Shown: positions 1 to 6,523, counted from the stretch's first letter. The stretch is 6,533 nucleotides of DNA from an uncultured Cellvibrio sp. (GCA_946886255.1 CAMPIG010000280.1:1-6533), one strand, 5' to 3'. The notes: generated by a model not told the origin, from the sequence alone. Program-made: numbers and translations.

Positions 1-849
1 GCCTGTTCTCTGCCGCCCTATTCACTGCCTGCCGATGTCCAGGACGAGATGCGCGAAACGGTTAAAAAGATGGCCATTGAGTTGGGCGTTATCGGCCTCA
101 TGAATACTCAGCTGGCGTATCAGGACGGCAAGATCTACGTGATCGAGGTGAATCCGCGCGCTTCCCGTACCGTGCCGTTTGTGTCCAAATGTATCGGCGT
201 ATCGCTGGCCAAGGTTGCGGCGCGTTGCCAGGCTGGTATGTCTCTGGCGGAGCAAGGCTTCACCAAAGAGATTATTCCGGATTACTTCAGCGTGAAGGAA
301 GCGGTATTCCCCTTCAATAAATTCCCCGCGGTTGACCCTATCCTCGGCCCGGAGATGAAATCCACTGGCGAGGTGATGGGTGTCGGTGATACCTTCGGCG
401 AAGCCTATGGCAAATCGCAATTGGGTGCGAACAACCGCATCGCTGCCGGCGGAACAGCGTTCGTCAGCGTGCGCGATATGGACAAGCCCGGTATCGTGCA
501 GGTCGGTAAGGATCTGTCGCAGCTCGGCTTCAAGATTGTGGCAACGCGTGGTACGGCAGCGGTCTTGCAACAGGCGGGGCTGGATGTGCAGATTGTTAAC
601 AAGGTTCAGGAAGGGCGTCCGCATATTGTGGATATGATCAAGAACGATGAGATTGATATGATCATCAACACCGTAGAAGGGCGCCAGGCTACGCGGGATT
701 CTTCATCAATTCGCCGCAATGCCGAAAATCATCGCGTGTATTACACGACCACCCTCGCCGCCGGTGAGGCGGTGTGTATGGCGCTGAAGGGCGATTCGCA
801 GATTCAAGTCCGTCGTTTACAGGATTTGCACAAGAGGATAGGTGCATGA
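1..849 (+). CDS. carB: Carbamoyl-phosphate synthase large chain, C-terminal part (5' end outside window)
   Basis: This is the last 282 codons of the large subunit that makes carbamoyl phosphate from bicarbonate, glutamine-derived ammonia and ATP for arginine and pyrimidine synthesis in the cytoplasm. The frame is open from base 1 ([17 protein letters not shown]), so the gene starts upstream; full-length family members are about 1070 residues. The fragment begins inside the second ATP-grasp half. The metal-binding stretch [16 protein letters not shown] is at fragment residues 48-63, with Glu49 and Asn51 the expected Mg/Mn ligands. From about residue 150 comes the MGS-like allosteric domain, with [19 protein letters not shown] and INTVEGR, the region that binds ornithine and UMP in the E. 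coli enzyme. The end is complete, with TGA at 847-849. It overlaps greA by four bases, which suggests translational coupling. Identity is very secure. Confidence 0.97.
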   Translation, partial: ACSLPPYSLPADVQDEMRETVKKMAIELGVIGLMNTQLAYQDGKIYVIEVNPRASRTVPFVSKCIGVSLAKVAARCQAGMSLAEQGFTKEIIPDYFSVKEAVFPFNKFPAVDPILGPEMKSTGEVMGVGDTFGEAYGKSQLGANNRIAAGGTAFVSVRDMDKPGIVQVGKDLSQLGFKIVATRGTAAVLQQAGLDVQIVNKVQEGRPHIVDMIKNDEIDMIINTVEGRQATRDSSSIRRNAENHRVYYTTTLAAGEAVCMALKGDSQIQVRRLQDLHKRIGA

Positions 850-1325
850 GTACAAAATTTCCGATGACTAACCAGGGCGCTGAAAAGCTGCGCCTTGAAT
901 TGGAAGACCTTAAAAAAGTCCAGCGTCCACGTATTGTGCAGGCGATTGCCGAAGCGCGTGAACATGGCGACCTGAAAGAAAATGCAGAGTATTCAGCGGC
1001 GCGCGAACAACAAAGTTTTTGCGAGGGTCGTATTCAGGAAATCGAGGCCAAGCTGAGTAACGCGCAGATTATCGACGTTACGGCAATTCCCCATACTGGG
1101 AAGGTGATCTTCGGCACCACGGTAACCATCACCAATTTGGAGAATGACCAATCGATGACTTACCAGATCGTCGGTGACGATGAGGCGGATGTAAAAGCCA
1201 ACAAAATCTCGGTAAATTCACCGATTGCCCGCGCGCTCGTTGGCAAAGAAGAAGGTGATGTGGTGGTGGTTCGTGCACCCGGTGGTGATGCTGAATATGA
1301 GATTGAAACGGTTAAACACATCTGA
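846..1325 (+). CDS. greA: Transcription elongation factor GreA
   Basis: GreA rescues backtracked RNA polymerase by entering the secondary channel and stimulating cleavage of the extruded RNA 3' end. The 159-residue product matches the usual length of about 158. The N-terminal coiled coil covers roughly residues 10-75. Its tip holds [21 protein letters not shown], and Asp42 and Glu45 correspond to the acidic pair that coordinates the catalytic Mg in RNA polymerase. The C-terminal FKBP-like domain includes [14 protein letters not shown] near residues 125-138. An in-frame ATG at 774 lies inside carB; I chose the ATG at 846 because it gives the family N-terminus (MSTKFPMT) and has AGAGG at 833-837 about eight bases upstream. 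The start overlaps the carB stop as ATGA, so the two are probably one operon. A strong terminator follows, so this appears to be the last gene of the transcript. Confidence 0.97.
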   Translation: MSTKFPMTNQGAEKLRLELEDLKKVQRPRIVQAIAEAREHGDLKENAEYSAAREQQSFCEGRIQEIEAKLSNAQIIDVTAIPHTGKVIFGTTVTITNLENDQSMTYQIVGDDEADVKANKISVNSPIARALVGKEEGDVVVVRAPGGDAEYEIETVKHI

Positions 1326-1350
1326 TTGATAATAAACTCAGTTCGCGACA

Positions 1351-1385
1351 AAAGGCCGATTGGAAACCCAATCGGCCTTTTCATT
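1351..1385 (+). terminator. Intrinsic terminator of carB-greA
   Basis: A perfect 13-bp stem (1351-1363 with 1368-1380, core AAAGGCCGATTGG) closes a four-base loop AAAC and runs into TTTTCATTTTT. It begins 25 bases after the greA stop. The A-rich left arm could also give a T-rich tail on the other strand, but no minus-strand gene ends here, so it most likely ends the carB-greA transcript. Confidence 0.9.
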
Positions 1386-1577
1386 TTTGCGCTGCCGCAC
1401 ACGTCTGTTACGCATACACAGTACATCTGTTGCCGATGAAGCTGCTAATATGGATGACATTCCGCTGACAAGTAATTGTTTTGCTTGAAAACCTTGAGAG
1501 GCTTCCGCAAACATGAGCTGTCGGATTGATGTGCGGCTAAAAATAGATAGGTTTCTATCGGAATTGGACGAGGTGTT

Positions 1578-2450
1578 ATGTCGTTAAAGCTATTGTTAAC
1601 CGATGCCAGTAACGCGATCGGCAGTGCCATTGAGCATGAGCTGGAACGCGAGGCATTTAATCTGTTTGTGCCCAAACCCGGTGAAGTGGATTGGCACAAG
1701 CCTGCGTCGGTAACACAATATGTTCGCCTGCTTCGTCCCGATGTCGTCATCAATTGCGCCGGCTGGGAAGATATTCCCAGCATTATCCAGCAAGCTCAAT
1801 TGACTCTGGTTGCCCAACAGATTGCAGCGGCTTGCGCGCCGAATAATATTCCGTTGATCCATCTCTCCAGTTACAAAGTCTTTGGCGGCGATAACAAAAG
1901 TATCCACAGTGAGAAAGATGTACCGGAACCCAACAGCGATGCCGGACTCGCTTTTTTAACCGCTGAACAAGCTATTGAACGGCAGTTGACCAAGTGGATT
2001 GCCCTGCGCTTGAGCTGGGTAGTGGGCAGCTATGGGGAAAATCACCTGAGCCGCCTGTTGCGCGAATTGGTTGAGAAACAACACATAACCGTTAGTAGTC
2101 GTCTGCGTGGTGCACCGACGGCGCTATCCGATGCCGCGCGGGTTGCTGTAGCTATGGCAAAACAAATCACCTGTGGAGCTGAAAACTGGGGTGTGATGCA
2201 CTATTGCACCAGCGATGCCTGTAGCGAAGCGGAATTTGCGGAGCAGGTATTGCAGGTACTGAAGCAGCAACAGGTGTTGCCGGAGAGTGCGGAACTCAAT
2301 ATTGTGGATCAGCTGCCGGAGAATGAGCCGGTTAGTGGGGTATTAAGTGCACGGCGGGTGCGGGACTACTTCGGTATTCAGGCGCGCACCTGGCGGCCGA
2401 GTGTACTACCCATGGTCAAGCAGTGGTTGCACAGCCATGTTGATGCATGA
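1578..2450 (+). CDS. RmlD-like SDR-fold protein, probably non-catalytic
   Basis: The 290-residue protein follows the layout of the RmlD (dTDP-4-dehydrorhamnose reductase) branch of the extended short-chain dehydrogenase family. Residues 4-18 (KLLLTDASNAIGSAI) occupy the nucleotide-binding loop, but most of its glycines are replaced. RPDVVINCAG (53-62), IPLIHLSSYKVFGG (91-104), LRLSWVVGSYGEN (143-155) and GAPTALSDAARV (178-189) match the RmlD blocks in order. The catalytic Tyr-x3-Lys expected before the EQA segment reads A122-x3-F126, and the STDYVF block reads SSYKVF. The fold is therefore kept while the usual reduction chemistry looks lost. A sugar-nucleotide or cofactor-binding role, or a partner-protein role like that of the RmlD homologue MAT2B, is only inference. 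GAGG at 1570-1573 supports the ATG at 1578. The gene stands alone between the greA terminator and a convergent fabB. The 252-base spacer upstream shows no promoter I would defend. Confidence 0.85.
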   Translation: MSLKLLLTDASNAIGSAIEHELEREAFNLFVPKPGEVDWHKPASVTQYVRLLRPDVVINCAGWEDIPSIIQQAQLTLVAQQIAAACAPNNIPLIHLSSYKVFGGDNKSIHSEKDVPEPNSDAGLAFLTAEQAIERQLTKWIALRLSWVVGSYGENHLSRLLRELVEKQHITVSSRLRGAPTALSDAARVAVAMAKQITCGAENWGVMHYCTSDACSEAEFAEQVLQVLKQQQVLPESAELNIVDQLPENEPVSGVLSARRVRDYFGIQARTWRPSVLPMVKQWLHSHVDA

Positions 2451-2451
2451 C

Positions 2452-2570
2452 GTAGGTCGAATTAGCCGCATAGCGGCGTAATCCGACGACAGAAATGTTC
2501 AAATTGCTTCAATTGATTGTGTAGCGGGCAACATGTCGGATTACGGCGCTATGCGCCTAATCAGACCTAC
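2452..2570. repeat. REPIN-like element: two inverted REP palindromes
   Basis: Two 36-base arms (2452-2487 and 2535-2570) are inverted copies that match at 32 of 36 positions, separated by 47 bases. Each begins at its outer end with GTAG, the head tetranucleotide typical of REP sequences. Each then folds into its own imperfect hairpin around a central ATA loop, with inner stems GCCGC/GCGGC on the left and GGCGC/GCGCC on the right, one bulged G, and an outer stem ending in CCGAC. Outward GTAG heads on paired palindromes are the arrangement called a REPIN or BIME, which is mobilised by RAYT (TnpA-REP) transposases. No such transposase lies in the window. The element sits one base after the upstream stop codon, in a convergent intergenic region, which is the usual habitat of REPs. 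The family call rests on architecture; copy number elsewhere in the genome is unknown. Confidence 0.75.
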
Positions 2571-2581
2571 ATAACGTGCAT

Positions 2582-2610
2582 AAAAAAGCCCGGCGAGCCG
2601 GGCTTTTTAT
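2582..2610. terminator. Bidirectional intrinsic terminator between the RmlD-like gene and fabB
   Basis: GCCCGG (2588-2593) pairs with CCGGGC (2598-2603) around a CGAG loop. Five A bases on the left and five T bases on the right flank the stem. The hairpin is therefore followed by a T tract when read from either strand. On the minus strand it starts about 20 bases after the fabB stop. On the plus strand it lies about 130 bases after the RmlD-like gene, beyond the REPIN-like element. Confidence 0.9.
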
Positions 2611-2629
2611 TTGTTGGTTACGCGAGGTT

Positions 2630-3844
2630 TTATTCGTAGCGCTGGAACACCAGACAGGCGTTGGTACCACCGAAACCGAAGCTGTTGGACATCACGCGTT
2701 CAAGGCGCACATTGTCCTGACGTTGCAGCACAATCGGCATGCCTTCAGCTTCCGCGTCTAATTGCTCAATATTGGCCGAGGCGCAAATGAAGTTATGCTG
2801 CATCATCAGCAGTGCATAAATCGCTTCCTGCACGCCGGTAGCACCCAGGGAGTGGCCGGTCAGAGATTTGGTTGAGCTGATTGGCGGGATGGCATCGCCG
2901 AAGGTGGCTTTGATGGCCTTCAATTCCGCCAAGTCGCCAACCGGGGTACTGGTGCCGTGGGAATTGATGTAGTCGATCGTGCCTTCTGTCGTTGCCAATG
3001 CCTGATTCATGCAGCGGATGGCGCCTTCGCCGGATGGAGCGACCATATCGTAACCATCCGAGTTAGCCCCGTAGCCTACCAGTTCCGCATAAATCTTCGC
3101 ACCGCGGGCCTTGGCGTGTTCCAGTTCTTCCAGCACCAGGCAGCCACCGCCGCCGGCAATGACAAAACCATCGCGTTCCGCATCGTAGGCGCGTGATGCT
3201 TTTTCTGGGGTTTCGTTGTACTTGGTGGAAAGCGCACCCATGGCATCGAACAGGCAGGTCAATGACCAATGTTCTTCCTCGCCGCCGCCAGCAAATACGA
3301 TGTCCTGTTTGCCTAACTGGATTTGCTCCATCGCGCTACCGATACAGTGAGCGCTGGTAGCGCAGGCAGAGGAGATCGAATAGTTCACACCTTTGATCTT
3401 GAAGGGTGTAGAGAGGCATGCGGAAGTGGTGCTGCCCATGGTCTGGGTGACACGGTAAGGGCCGACGCGCTTGAGACCTTTTCCGCGCAGGATATCAGCG
3501 GCTTCAACGAGGTTCATTGACGAGGCGCCGCCGGACCCCATAATGATCCCGGTACGCTCGTTAGATACCTGATCTTCACCCAGGCCGGCATCAGCAATGG
3601 CTTGTTGCATGGAGATATAGGCGAATGCTGCTGCATCACCCATAAAACGTAAAATCTTGCGATCAATCAATTCGGCGAGATTGATATCCACGGAGCCAGC
3701 CACATGGCTGCGAAACCCCATTTCCTTATAGGTCTCCTGAAATTTAATGCCGGAGCGGCCAGCGCGCAGGGCGTCCAGCACGGCAGTTTGGTCATTACCC
3801 AGACAGGACACAATGCCCATGCCGGTAACTACAACGCGTCTCAT
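2630..3844 (-). CDS. fabB: 3-oxoacyl-[acyl-carrier-protein] synthase I (FabB)
   Basis: FabB condenses malonyl-ACP with acyl-ACP and is the enzyme that elongates the cis-unsaturated C10 intermediate made by FabA. The 404-residue product has the thiolase-fold start [17 protein letters not shown] and a full set of catalytic residues: Cys161 in [18 protein letters not shown], His296 in [12 protein letters not shown], Lys326 in [15 protein letters not shown] and His331 in the same block. All sit two positions before their E. coli counterparts (163, 298, 328, 333). The glycine-rich C-terminus [15 protein letters not shown] is intact. AAGAGG at 3851-3856 (minus strand) lies six bases before the ATG and supports the start. 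It lies downstream of fabA on the same strand, with a 188-base gap that is long for a fabAB operon. It could be cotranscribed, driven separately, or both. FabB rather than FabF is favoured by the residue spacing and the fabA neighbour. Confidence 0.96.
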   Translation of the reverse strand: MRRVVVTGMGIVSCLGNDQTAVLDALRAGRSGIKFQETYKEMGFRSHVAGSVDINLAELIDRKILRFMGDAAAFAYISMQQAIADAGLGEDQVSNERTGIIMGSGGASSMNLVEAADILRGKGLKRVGPYRVTQTMGSTTSACLSTPFKIKGVNYSISSACATSAHCIGSAMEQIQLGKQDIVFAGGGEEEHWSLTCLFDAMGALSTKYNETPEKASRAYDAERDGFVIAGGGGCLVLEELEHAKARGAKIYAELVGYGANSDGYDMVAPSGEGAIRCMNQALATTEGTIDYINSHGTSTPVGDLAELKAIKATFGDAIPPISSTKSLTGHSLGATGVQEAIYALLMMQHNFICASANIEQLDAEAEGMPIVLQRQDNVRLERVMSNSFGFGGTNACLVFQRYE

Positions 3845-3908
3845 AGGCTACCTCTTATGTATTTACAGAGCCTTCTCTTTTTGTACAAGACTAACGCTTG
3901 TCTCTCGG

Positions 3909-3921
3909 TCAACCCGGTTGA
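3909..3921. promoter_or_regulatory. Palindrome TCAACC-C-GGTTGA upstream of fabB, possible operator
   Basis: A perfect inverted repeat with six-base arms around a single central base lies 65 bases upstream of the fabB start. Read on the minus strand it contains TTGACC (3912-3907), which resembles a -35 hexamer, although no good -10 hexamer is found 16-18 bases further on. An imperfect dyad (3889-3902, ends GAC/GTC) and the eight-base palindrome TTGTACAA (3881-3888) lie between it and the gene. TetR-type repressors such as FabR or DesT are known to control fabB/fabAB in other gammaproteobacteria, so an operator here is plausible. I cannot match the site to a documented motif. Confidence 0.3.
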
Positions 3922-3976
3922 GTGGGCGCAATTATGACATACAACTATCATCTGAATGCATCCCGGGTCACTTATG

Positions 3977-4017
3977 CAAAGTGGGCACTTTGACCGTCAT
4001 TTTGCGGAAAGTGCCCA
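3977..4017 (-). other. Structured fabA-fabB spacer with two competing hairpins
   Basis: Fifteen bases after the fabA stop, TGGGCACTTT (minus strand 4017-4008) can pair with AAAGTGCCCA (3991-3982), with an extra CCG/CGG stem inside the 16-base loop. The 3' arm also belongs to a second, nearly loopless hairpin, CAAAGTG/CACTTTG (3992-3977), so both cannot form fully at once. No T tract follows on either strand, so this is not a standard intrinsic terminator. RNA processing, 3'-end protection of fabA mRNA, attenuation, or a DNA-binding dyad are all possible. The base pairing is seen directly; the function is not known. Confidence 0.5.
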
Positions 4018-4032
4018 TGCGAGTTGCGCTAC

Positions 4033-4557
4033 TTAGAAGTTATCAGTGTTCTGAAACAGACCGACGCGTAGATCGTAAGCGAAGTAAATGTCTTTTCCAT
4101 CTACAGACACGCGACCATCGGCAATGCCCATGATCAGCTTGCGTTCGATAACACGTTTCAGATTGATGTGATAGCTGAGCTTTTTAGCGGTAGGCAGGAT
4201 CTGACCAGTGAATTTCACTTCACCGCAGCCCAGTGCGCGGCCCCGGCCCGGGTTGCCGCGCCAGGCCAGGAAGAAACCAACCAGCTGCCACATAGCGTCA
4301 AGGCCGAGGCAACCGGGCATGACCGGGTCACCAGGGAAGTGGCAATCGAAGAACCATAAGTCAGGAGAGATATCCAGTTCGGCAACAATCTCGCCCTTGC
4401 CGTATTCACCACCGGTTTGGCTGATGTGCACGATACGGTCCAGCATCAACATATTCGGAATAGGCAATTGCGCGTTGCCCGGGCCAAACAGGCGACCGTT
4501 GCCGCACTCGATCAGGTCTTCACGGCTGTATGAGCTTTTAGGTTCAAAAGGGATCAT
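4033..4557 (-). CDS. fabA: 3-hydroxydecanoyl-ACP dehydratase / trans-2,cis-3-decenoyl-ACP isomerase (FabA)
   Basis: FabA dehydrates 3-hydroxydecanoyl-ACP and isomerises the trans-2 product to cis-3-decenoyl-ACP, the branch point of anaerobic unsaturated fatty acid synthesis in the cytoplasm. The 174-residue product is of normal length (172 in E. coli). The hot-dog fold core reads [12 protein letters not shown] at residues 31-42. The active-site block [26 protein letters not shown] covers 71-96, with His73 and Asp87 as the catalytic pair. [21 protein letters not shown] follows, and the C-terminus is [13 protein letters not shown]. The start [15 protein letters not shown] matches the family N-terminus after a short shift; the ribosome binding site in front is weak (a GAG about ten bases upstream). 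A good promoter lies upstream, and fabB follows 188 bases downstream on the same strand. The distinction from FabZ is clear from the length and the conserved MWQLVGFF segment. Confidence 0.97.
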   Translation of the reverse strand: MIPFEPKSSYSREDLIECGNGRLFGPGNAQLPIPNMLMLDRIVHISQTGGEYGKGEIVAELDISPDLWFFDCHFPGDPVMPGCLGLDAMWQLVGFFLAWRGNPGRGRALGCGEVKFTGQILPTAKKLSYHINLKRVIERKLIMGIADGRVSVDGKDIYFAYDLRVGLFQNTDNF

Positions 4558-4622
4558 GTAATGGACTCGGTTGTGTTATTCAGTGGCGCCCAGACGAGAG
4601 GTATAGCCGCCGCGAAGGGCGC

Positions 4623-4650
4623 ATTCTACCCTGTGTGCGGCACTTGTCCA
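4623..4650 (-). promoter_or_regulatory. Sigma70-like promoter of fabA
   Basis: On the minus strand TGGACA (4650-4645) and TAGAAT (4628-4623) each match the consensus at five of six positions and are 16 bases apart. The start point would fall near 4616, giving a leader of about 58 bases before the fabA ATG. The bases just after the -10 are GC-rich (GCGCCC), the discriminator type often seen at stringently or growth-rate controlled promoters. It lies just downstream of the ispB stop, where no terminator is visible, so fabA may also receive read-through transcription. Confidence 0.6.
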
Positions 4651-4680
4651 GTTGAACGGGGCGGGCTGGTGGGCCGGATT

Positions 4681-5643
4681 TTAATAGTTGCGCCCCAGTG
4701 CAAACTGCGCAACCTGCGCCATCGCTTGGGTGTAGCGATTATCCGGCAGCAGGCGAAGTTGTGTCAGTGCCTTATTTACCTGTTGTTTGGCGCACTCAAG
4801 GGTGTAGGTCATGGCACCGGTTTGCTGGACGATAGCGAGGATGTCGGCCAGCTTGGTTGCGTCACCTTGGCGGATGGCTTCAGCAATCACTGCTGACTCA
4901 GCGGTAGAGCCGGCGCGCATGGCATAAATTAACGGTAGGGTGGGTTTCCCTTCGGCCAGATCATCGCCCACATTCTTGCCCAGCGTGGTGGCGTCGCCGG
5001 TGTAATCCAGTGCGTCATCCACCAGTTGGAAAGCCATGCCCACGTGATGACCGTATGTCTTGAGGGCAGCGCGCACGTCGGGTGAGGCGCCGCTTAGCAC
5101 CGCAGCAACTTCACAGGCAGCAGCAAAAAGGACGGCGGTTTTTTTGTCGATAACGGTTAAGTAATCTGCTTCGCTGACATTGGGTTTTTTGGCGTTGACC
5201 AGTTGCTGGACTTCGCCTTCGGAGATCACATTTGTCGCATCGGAAAGAATGGCCATTACGTCCATGCTGCCGATGGCTACCATCATTTGAAAAGCGCGGG
5301 AATAAAGGAAGTCGCCGACCAGGACGCTCGGCGCATTACCCCAGTTGGCGTTGGCGGTGGGACGGCCGCGTCTCAACTGTGACATGTCCACAACATCATC
5401 GTGTAATAAGGTGGCGGTATGAATAAATTCGATGATGGCTGCCAGATCAAGATGTTGCTTGCCTGCGTAATTCAAGGCTCGGGCCGTTAATAGCACCATT
5501 AAAGGACGCAAGCGCTTGCCACCGGCTTCCACCAGGTAGTGACCAATATTTTCCACTAGGTCAACGTCGGAATGGAGACGGTCGATGATCAGTTGATTGA
5601 CTGCTGCAAAGTCCTCTTTGACAGCATCATGAAATGGCAACAT
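4681..5643 (-). CDS. ispB: Octaprenyl-type polyprenyl diphosphate synthase (IspB)
   Basis: This trans-prenyltransferase adds isopentenyl diphosphate units to farnesyl diphosphate to build the long side chain of ubiquinone and menaquinone. Its 320 residues compare with 323 in E. coli IspB. GGKRLRPLM (41-49) is the substrate-binding entry block. The first aspartate-rich motif is DDVVD at 82-86, followed by RRGRPTAN, and the second is DDALD at 209-213 in FQLVDDALDYTGD. KKTA (167-170) and GKNVGDDLAEGKPTLPL (222-238) are also conserved. The residue five places before the first motif is Ala77, small, as expected for long-chain products. The exact chain length, C40 or C45, cannot be read from sequence. 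The only ribosome-binding candidate is a weak AAGAAGA. Upstream, 79 bases away and on the same strand, is a phosphopantetheinyl transferase gene rather than the divergent rplU-rpmA found beside ispB in E. coli. Confidence 0.93.
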   Translation of the reverse strand: MLPFHDAVKEDFAAVNQLIIDRLHSDVDLVENIGHYLVEAGGKRLRPLMVLLTARALNYAGKQHLDLAAIIEFIHTATLLHDDVVDMSQLRRGRPTANANWGNAPSVLVGDFLYSRAFQMMVAIGSMDVMAILSDATNVISEGEVQQLVNAKKPNVSEADYLTVIDKKTAVLFAAACEVAAVLSGASPDVRAALKTYGHHVGMAFQLVDDALDYTGDATTLGKNVGDDLAEGKPTLPLIYAMRAGSTAESAVIAEAIRQGDATKLADILAIVQQTGAMTYTLECAKQQVNKALTQLRLLPDNRYTQAMAQVAQFALGRNY

Positions 5644-5672
5644 AGGCTGGTCTTCTTATACGAATGTGAAAG

Positions 5673-5686
5673 GTGGGCATGCCCAC
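5673..5686. other. Perfect 14-bp palindrome upstream of ispB
   Basis: GTGGGCATGCCCAC is identical on both strands and lies 30 bases before the ispB start, in the 79-base gap after the phosphopantetheinyl transferase gene. As RNA it could form a five-base stem with a CATG loop, but no convincing T tract follows (CTTT only), so I do not call a terminator. A TATAAG that could act as a -10 hexamer lies between it and ispB without a matching -35, which would put the palindrome over the -35 region. A protein-binding site is possible but unproven. Confidence 0.35.
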
Positions 5687-5722
5687 TAACGCCGAGCATC
5701 CTAGGCAGGGGGTGCGGGCCTG

Positions 5723-6523
5723 TCAAGCTGGTTGCCCGCGTGTCACTGGCTCGCTCAGCAGGTTGCTCAAGGCGTCAGTTGGCACTTCGCTCTCTTGATC
5801 TGTTGCTAACGGCCAGCTTTGGTAGAACTGCAACTGTGGGGGGGTAGTTGATGCGGGTGAATGGCAGGCGATCGATAAGCTGTATGCGTCTCCCAATTGA
5901 TAATTGAAAAAATGCCACTCGCTGGGCTCTACCGCCAGCTCGGGGGCAAATTGTGCGCTGACACGACCGTGATTCAGGTGAAATGCAGCTTTGTCCAAAC
6001 CGGTGGAGATGCCTGTGCCACGCGCTTTTAAATACGCTTCTTTCAAGGTCCACAAGCGAAAGAAATGCACATGCTGTTGCGCTTCCGGCAGGGCATTCAG
6101 CGCATCGACTTCGCTCCCATGAAAATAATGTTCGGCAATCCCCAGCCAATCCCGTTTACGCGATAACTGTTCGATATCAATACCAATCAAATTGTCCCGC
6201 GTTACAGCCAATACCGCCCGATCGCCCGCGTGGCTCAGGTTGAAGGAGAGGGCGCTGTCGATGAGGTAAGGCTTGCCATTTTGCTGCTGGGCGAAACGCC
6301 AATCTTGCGGGGCCACGTCGGCATAGCGGGAGAGGCAGGTACGCACCATAGCCCGGGTTGCCAGGTAATGGTGTTGCAACTTGGGAAATGCAAAGCGCTG
6401 CAGACGAGCGGCTTCTTCCTCGCTCAAGAGCGGATGGTAGTTTTCCAGCAGGGAGGGTTGGGCGCTAATACGGGCAAGATCCAGGATCCAGATATGAGCT
6501 GTTTGTGAATCGAGGGTGAGCAT
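5723..6523 (-). CDS. Sfp-type 4'-phosphopantetheinyl transferase
   Basis: The enzyme transfers 4'-phosphopantetheine from coenzyme A to a conserved serine on carrier proteins, turning the apo into the holo form. The 266-residue product has the Sfp/AcpT-type signature blocks in order: NGKPYL (82-87), FNLSHAGD (94-101, His98), IGIDIEQ (113-119, with Asp116 and Glu118 as Mg ligands) and FRLWTLKEAYLKARGTGIS (155-173, with the W-x2-KE core at 158-162). It is therefore the two-domain, roughly 230-residue class, not the small AcpS class. About 40 residues after position 225 (Pro-, Ser- and Glu-rich) go beyond the usual core. The ATG at 6523 gives a normal N-terminus (HIWILDLARI), but no ribosome binding site is visible in the ten bases left upstream, and the frame stays open to the window edge, so the true start could lie outside. 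The substrate could be fatty-acid ACP or a polyketide or peptide synthase carrier; nothing here decides it. Confidence 0.9.
   Translation of the reverse strand: MLTLDSQTAHIWILDLARISAQPSLLENYHPLLSEEEAARLQRFAFPKLQHHYLATRAMVRTCLSRYADVAPQDWRFAQQQNGKPYLIDSALSFNLSHAGDRAVLAVTRDNLIGIDIEQLSRKRDWLGIAEHYFHGSEVDALNALPEAQQHVHFFRLWTLKEAYLKARGTGISTGLDKAAFHLNHGRVSAQFAPELAVEPSEWHFFNYQLGDAYSLSIACHSPASTTPPQLQFYQSWPLATDQESEVPTDALSNLLSEPVTRGQPA

Noticed and set aside
22..624. 200-codon open frame on the minus strand opposite carB
   Set aside because: It lies wholly opposite the securely identified carB frame, its product resembles no family I know, and antisense open frames are common in GC-rich genes.
1381..1577. 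Possible promoter for the RmlD-like gene, such as TTGAAA near 1488 or the A-rich stretch near 1539
   Set aside because: No pair of hexamers with acceptable spacing matched well enough; a small GATAG/CTATC hairpin at 1546-1559 is too weak to call.
2452..2570. Rho-independent terminator interpretation of the inverted repeat
   Set aside because: No T tract follows it, and a separate canonical terminator lies at 2582-2610; the GTAG heads fit REP sequences better.
2576..2761. 61-codon plus-strand frame starting at the terminator
   Set aside because: Its start lies in the terminator and its body is antisense to the fabB 3' end.
3884..3912. fabB promoter with -35 TTGACC
   Set aside because: The -35 is fair, but all hexamers 16-18 bases downstream match the -10 consensus poorly, so only the palindrome is reported.
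3747..4133. 128-codon plus-strand open frame spanning the fabA-fabB gap
   Set aside because: It overlaps both fab genes antisense, its product is basic and low in recognisable features, and no ribosome binding site is evident.
4208..4896. Plus-strand open frames opposite fabA and ispB (117 and 111 codons)
   Set aside because: Both are antisense shadows of conserved genes, with no family resemblance.
5983..6508. Plus-strand open frames opposite the phosphopantetheinyl transferase (86 and 92 codons)
   Set aside because: The opposite strand carries all the transferase motifs; these frames show nothing recognisable.
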